From Gemmatimonadota bacterium (lineage in GTDB: Bacteria > GCA-2686955): a stretch of DNA of 9,908 bases. The notes beneath the pieces were generated by a model. That model was not told the DNA's origin. It worked only from the letters and a program-made list of their open reading frames with translations, and did not search any database. The translations under genes and the position numbers were made by a program. Positions 7,052 to 9,908 of the stretch are shown here, piece after piece (position 1 is the first letter of the stretch; every line of letters begins with the position of its first letter). Location of the stretch: assembly GCA_026991065.1 (NCBI GenBank), contig JALXCG010000869.1:1-9908 (forward strand), written 5' to 3'.

Positions 7052-7178
7052 GGAGCCGGTCGCGCCTTGGCTTTCGAGCCCCGCGTTCGGGCCTGCTTCG
7101 AGATCAAGGACTTAGCAACGTAGAGATCGGAGCAGGGACGGATGCGGGGCGCATTGAAGACAATGTGCGACAGGCTCC
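7052..7178 (-). repeat. Imperfect long-hairpin repeat element, copy B
   Basis: This 127-nt element is nearly one inverted repeat. The terminal arms 7052-7073 and 7157-7178 match at 18 of 22 positions (core GGAGCCKGTCGCRC). The inner arms 7078-7105 and 7123-7150 match at about 21 of 28, both starting GCCCCGC. Several mismatches would be G-U pairs in RNA. The 17-nt apex holds AAGGACTTAGCAAC, shared with copy A. It lies between divergent genes, 36 nt from the start of the leftward secreted-protein gene and 163 nt from the rightward dehydratase gene. Its position relative to a leftward gene is the same as copy A's. No transposase gene and no clear target-site duplication are visible. It is not an integron attC site, because the RYYYAAC/GTTRRRY ends are missing. 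Confidence 0.85.
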
Positions 7179-7341
7179 TCGGCCATCCTTGTCGCGGAGG
7201 CAGTGCTCGGCAAACCGCGCAACCGGCATCTGCTGCGCGCGGTCGTCCAAGTCGGGCGAGGGAGAGTTGGAGGGGGTCGGTCGGCGGTCCCGGCGCCGGT
7301 GCCCGCGGGCACGGCAACCGAGACTCCTTAAAACGGATAAC
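7179..7341 (+). other. Intergenic leader of the dehydratase gene pair
   Basis: The gene-free stretch 7016-7341 holds repeat B and then this GC-rich region. An open frame runs rightward through it into the dehydratase gene, but its translation is rich in Arg, Ser and Cys, unlike any family member. It starts inside repeat B, so I treat it as non-coding. Apart from the palindromes at 7290-7312 I see no clear promoter or riboswitch. Confidence 0.5.
7290..7312. promoter_or_regulatory. Two overlapping perfect palindromes upstream of the dehydratase genes
   Basis: CCGGCGCCGG (7290-7299) and GTGCCCGCGGGCAC (7299-7312) are perfect palindromes sharing one base, ending 29 nt before the ATG at 7342. The site could be an operator for a dimeric regulator or a GC-rich leader hairpin. 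A 14-nt palindrome is expected by chance roughly once or less in a window of this size, so only the position and clustering make it notable. No T-run follows, so it is not an intrinsic terminator. Confidence 0.3.
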
Positions 7342-8553
7342 ATGGATCATACCCCGGCATGGGAAAAAGCGCGAGCGACGCATCCTGTGGTATTCCTCTT
7401 GTGCGGGGAGTTTCATGCTGCGACGCCCGAAGGCGTCCCGCCCGCCATCCCTCGAGATTCGGTCACCCGTATGCGAAACGCCTACATTCAAGAGCAACTC
7501 GAAAGCCACGGTCGCCGCAGCGTGGCGGTCCTGCCGATCCACTATCCAAAGGAGCTGCTGACTGCCCATGATCTGCTGGCCGTGGAGATCTGGGGTCCCC
7601 CCGGCAGTCCTCGCGGCATTCCCACCGAGCGGGTTCAGACTTATGTCTGCAACATTGTTCGCAACGCTCTGGCTTTTCTCAGCTCGGGTGGCGCCGACGC
7701 CGCTCAGGCACTTCTCTGCCCTCACACATGCGACTCGCTTCAAGGGCTGGCGACCCTGGCGCCCGATTTTGGCGGTTGGGACAAGCCGGTGTTCCGCTTC
7801 CAGCCCCCCAAAGGTGGGGATCGCCCCAGCGCCCGGCGCTTCCTGCGCGCTGAACTGGAGCAACTCAGCGACGCGCTGTCGACCATCTCCGGCGAGCCCC
7901 TGGATCCCGAGCGCCTCCGCTGGGCGCTCAAGCTGCACGGCGAGATCGACCGCATCCGTGGTCACCTGCAGAGGGAGCGTGCCCACCTTCCATGGAATGA
8001 CACCCGCCTCTATCACCTCCTGCGGCGCGGCGAGTATCTCTGGCCGGAAGAGCACCTGAACGAACTCTGCAGCGCCTACGCCGCGCTCACGCCGGAGCGC
8101 GCTCAAGAGGGGATCCCGATCTTCATCACCGGGTATCTGCCCGAGCCGATGTCGCTTTTCCAGATTCTGGAGAGTGCGGGCGCTTATGTCGTTGCAGACG
8201 ACTATGCCGCCATCGGCCGCCGCATCAACCACGCCCCGCGCGCCACCTCGCGCGACCCTTTCGACGCGCTGGTCGACATCTTTTTCGCCGCGCCCCCCTG
8301 CCCCACCCGCGGCACTCCGCAAGCGCTCCGCATTGCCTACCTGCTGCAGCAGATCCGTGCCTCTGGAGCTGCCGGGGTGCTGATCCATACGCAGAAATTC
8401 TGTGAACCCGAGCTTTTCGACGTCCCCGCGATCCGCGCCGCGCTGGCTGCCGAGGAGATCCCCACGCTGCACATTGAAGGGGAGGTCGAGGCAGAGTTGG
8501 CCGCGCAGAGCGTCACCCGCCTCGAAGCTTTCGTGGAGATGATCGCCCCATGA
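7342..8553 (+). CDS. 2-hydroxyacyl-CoA dehydratase / benzoyl-CoA reductase family, smaller subunit (HgdB/BcrC-like)
   Basis: This is one half of a probable two-subunit iron-sulfur enzyme that handles a CoA thioester by radical electron transfer. The family signature runs through the protein: HYPKELLTAHDLLAVEIWGPP (67-87), YVCNIVRNAL (101-110), LLCPHTCDSLQGL (124-136), and the C-terminal VLIHTQKFCEPELFDVP (346-362) and IPTLHIEGEVEAELAAQSVTRLEAF (373-397). C103, C130 and C354 match the three usual cluster-ligand positions. The length from ATG 7342 is 403 aa, close to BcrC. The frame stays open upstream to 7165, but that extension overlaps repeat B and carries no family sequence. The ribosome binding site is weak. 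The gene overlaps the next by 4 nt (ATGA). The true substrate (aromatic acyl-CoA, 2-hydroxyacyl-CoA or other) cannot be read from the sequence. Confidence 0.88.
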   Translation: MDHTPAWEKARATHPVVFLLCGEFHAATPEGVPPAIPRDSVTRMRNAYIQEQLESHGRRSVAVLPIHYPKELLTAHDLLAVEIWGPPGSPRGIPTERVQTYVCNIVRNALAFLSSGGADAAQALLCPHTCDSLQGLATLAPDFGGWDKPVFRFQPPKGGDRPSARRFLRAELEQLSDALSTISGEPLDPERLRWALKLHGEIDRIRGHLQRERAHLPWNDTRLYHLLRRGEYLWPEEHLNELCSAYAALTPERAQEGIPIFITGYLPEPMSLFQILESAGAYVVADDYAAIGRRINHAPRATSRDPFDALVDIFFAAPPCPTRGTPQALRIAYLLQQIRASGAAGVLIHTQKFCEPELFDVPAIRAALAAEEIPTLHIEGEVEAELAAQSVTRLEAFVEMIAP

Positions 8554-9872
8554 TCAGCCGCCGCCTCCAGTATGAAGCCGCCCGCCATGTCGTCGCTCCG
8601 TTTCTCAGTGCTCTCGACGGCTGGCAACAGACCCGCAAAGCCGCCAAACGCGGTCCGCGCTCCACCGCCAAACTCTTCGGCCCGCCGCTGGAGAGCACCG
8701 GCAAGCTCAAGAGCCTGATGACCGCCCACTACTATTCCGGTCGCTACGCCGATGGCGCCGTACCGGTGGCCTGGGTCACCAGTGGCTTTCCGATCGAGGT
8801 GCTGCGCCCACTCGGCTTCCATATTTTCTATCCGGAAAACCACGCGGCTCTGTGCGGCGTAAAGCGCCTGGTGGTGGAATACAGCGAACCGATCGAGCGC
8901 CAGGGTTTCTCTCCCGATCTCTGCTCCTACGCCCGCACCGACCTGGGTTGCGCCATCTCCGGCCGGACACCGGTGGGGCGTCTGCCGCGCCCCGATCTTC
9001 TGGCCTGCTGCACCAACATCTGCCAGACCGTGCTTTACTGGTACCGGGCACTGGCGGAACATTTTCAAGTGCCCCTGGTGCTTGTGGACACCCCCTTCGT
9101 TTACGGCGAAACCGCGCCTCACCACACGCAATACATCATCGACCAGTTGCAGGAGTTGGTCGCCGTCGCCGAGGAGGTTTCCGGCAGCAGTGTCGACAGC
9201 GAAGAGTTGCGCAATGTAATCCTTCTGGCCCGCGACGGGGCGCACCTCTGGGGGCAGTGCCTGGCAACGGGGAAGACGCGCCCCTCACCCTGGACCGGTT
9301 TCGATGGCTTCTTTCACATGGCGCCGATCGTGTCGCTGCGCGGCACCGAGGAGTGCAACGCCTACTACCGGCAGTTGCTCGATGAACTCCAGGATCGCGT
9401 CGCCCGCGGCATCGGCGGCATTCACCGCGAAACCCACCGCCTGCTTTGGGACAATCTGCCCATCTGGTTCCGCATTCGCGACCTCGCCACCCTCTTCGCC
9501 GAGCACAACGCCAACTTGGTGGTTGCGACCTACACCAATGCCTGGGCCGAGGTCGGGCGCCTGATCGACCCCGAGCAGCCCTATCTTTCGGCCGCGCGCG
9601 CTTACGGCCGGGTCATCCTGAATCGAGATCTCCCCTACAAGATCCAGCTTATGCGCGACCTCGCCCGCGATTACGCGGTGGATGGCGCCATCCTCCACAG
9701 CGACCGCTCCTGCAAGCCCTACTCCCTGGGGCAGATCGATCTCAAGAACCGCCTCAATCAGGAGCTGGGGGTGCGGGCGATGCTGCTCGAAGCCGATCAC
9801 GGCGATCCCCGTGCCTACGCCGCCGAACCGGCGGAGAACCGGCTGACCGCGTTTCTCGAGAACCTCGCCTGA
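8550..9872 (+). CDS. 2-hydroxyacyl-CoA dehydratase / benzoyl-CoA reductase family, larger subunit (HgdA/BcrB-like)
   Basis: This is the second subunit of the same enzyme. At 440 aa it is close to the length of BcrB/BzdO. Landmarks in order are WVTSGFPIEVLRPLGFHIFYPEN (75-97), SPDLCSYARTDLG (121-133), TNICQTVLYWYRALAEHFQVP (155-175), IHRETHRLLWDNLPIW (291-306) and DGAILHSDRSCKPYSLGQIDL (378-398), followed by LLEADHGDPRAY (412-423). C125, C158 and C388 match the expected cluster ligands, so this subunit should also hold a [4Fe-4S] cluster. The ATG overlaps the stop of the first subunit, indicating coupled translation and equal production. The order smaller then larger subunit matches bcrC-bcrB and bzdN-bzdO of benzoyl-CoA reductase operons, where the ATPase activase genes follow. 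That would be beyond the right edge here. Assignment to benzoyl-CoA reductase is not justified by order alone. Confidence 0.9.
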   Translation: MISRRLQYEAARHVVAPFLSALDGWQQTRKAAKRGPRSTAKLFGPPLESTGKLKSLMTAHYYSGRYADGAVPVAWVTSGFPIEVLRPLGFHIFYPENHAALCGVKRLVVEYSEPIERQGFSPDLCSYARTDLGCAISGRTPVGRLPRPDLLACCTNICQTVLYWYRALAEHFQVPLVLVDTPFVYGETAPHHTQYIIDQLQELVAVAEEVSGSSVDSEELRNVILLARDGAHLWGQCLATGKTRPSPWTGFDGFFHMAPIVSLRGTEECNAYYRQLLDELQDRVARGIGGIHRETHRLLWDNLPIWFRIRDLATLFAEHNANLVVATYTNAWAEVGRLIDPEQPYLSAARAYGRVILNRDLPYKIQLMRDLARDYAVDGAILHSDRSCKPYSLGQIDLKNRLNQELGVRAMLLEADHGDPRAYAAEPAENRLTAFLENLA

Positions 9873-9908
9873 CACTGCCCCATTCAACACGATCCCCCTC
9901 CCATGGTG
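9873..9908 (+). other. Right edge; possible start of a following gene
   Basis: After the stop codon, 30 nt separate the gene from an ATG at 9903 followed directly by GTG at 9906. The window ends there. No good ribosome binding site is visible, so a following gene such as the expected activase is possible but unsupported. Confidence 0.15.

Noticed and set aside
5683-7178. Integron attC sites as an explanation of the two hairpin repeats
   Set aside because: Length and imperfect palindromy fit, but the RYYYAAC/GTTRRRY terminal boxes are absent and the flanking genes are large operon genes in mixed orientation, not cassettes.
5683-7178. CRISPR array
   Set aside because: There are only two copies, 1.2 kb apart, much longer than CRISPR repeats and with no regular spacers or cas genes.
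7015-8472. 485-aa open frame on the reverse strand across the smaller dehydratase subunit
   Set aside because: It lies antisense to a gene with clear family motifs, shows no recognisable domain, and ends inside repeat B. Long antisense frames are common in GC-rich coding DNA.
8337-9245. 302-aa reverse-strand open frame across the larger dehydratase subunit
   Set aside because: It is a shadow of a well-supported gene, with no motif of its own and no ribosome binding site that I can support.

Overview
This 9.9 kb GC-rich window comes from a bacterial chromosome. A Gram-negative cell is likely: there is an MltD-type murein lytic transglycosylase with a LysM domain, an EnvZ/RstB-type sensor kinase and several Sec-type signal peptides. 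A paired 2-hydroxyacyl-CoA dehydratase/benzoyl-CoA reductase-type enzyme, from an oxygen-sensitive family, suggests anaerobic or facultative metabolism. Nothing here fixes the phylum; a deltaproteobacterial or deep-branching GC-rich lineage is a guess.

Layout, left to right. (1) Bases 107-3246, rightward: an OmpR-family response regulator and a membrane histidine kinase overlapping by 4 nt, then a secreted lytic transglycosylase. Together they look like an envelope-sensing and wall-remodelling block. (2) Bases 3247-5664, leftward: a hot-dog thioesterase, ribD and ribE with gaps of 32 nt and 1 nt. This is a partial riboflavin operon whose last stop codon directly abuts the stop of the convergent transglycosylase. 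(3) Bases 5909-7015, leftward: a secreted protein of unknown function followed by a small secreted matrixin-type zinc metalloprotease. (4) Bases 7342-9872, rightward: two translationally coupled subunits of the HgdAB/BcrBC superfamily, each with the three expected cysteine positions. The ATP-dependent activase they should need is not in the window and may lie just downstream.

The most unusual feature is non-coding. Two related repeat elements (5683-5848 and 7052-7178) occupy the two main intergenic spaces. Each is an imperfect inverted repeat over almost its whole length, so each could fold into one long hairpin. Both share an identical 16-nt apical sequence and the same orientation, and both lie just upstream of the ribosome binding site of a leftward transcription unit. 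The first is identical in layout to the second except for a 39-bp extra segment at its apex. They look like members of a dispersed MITE-like or structured-leader repeat family; I cannot name a known family.
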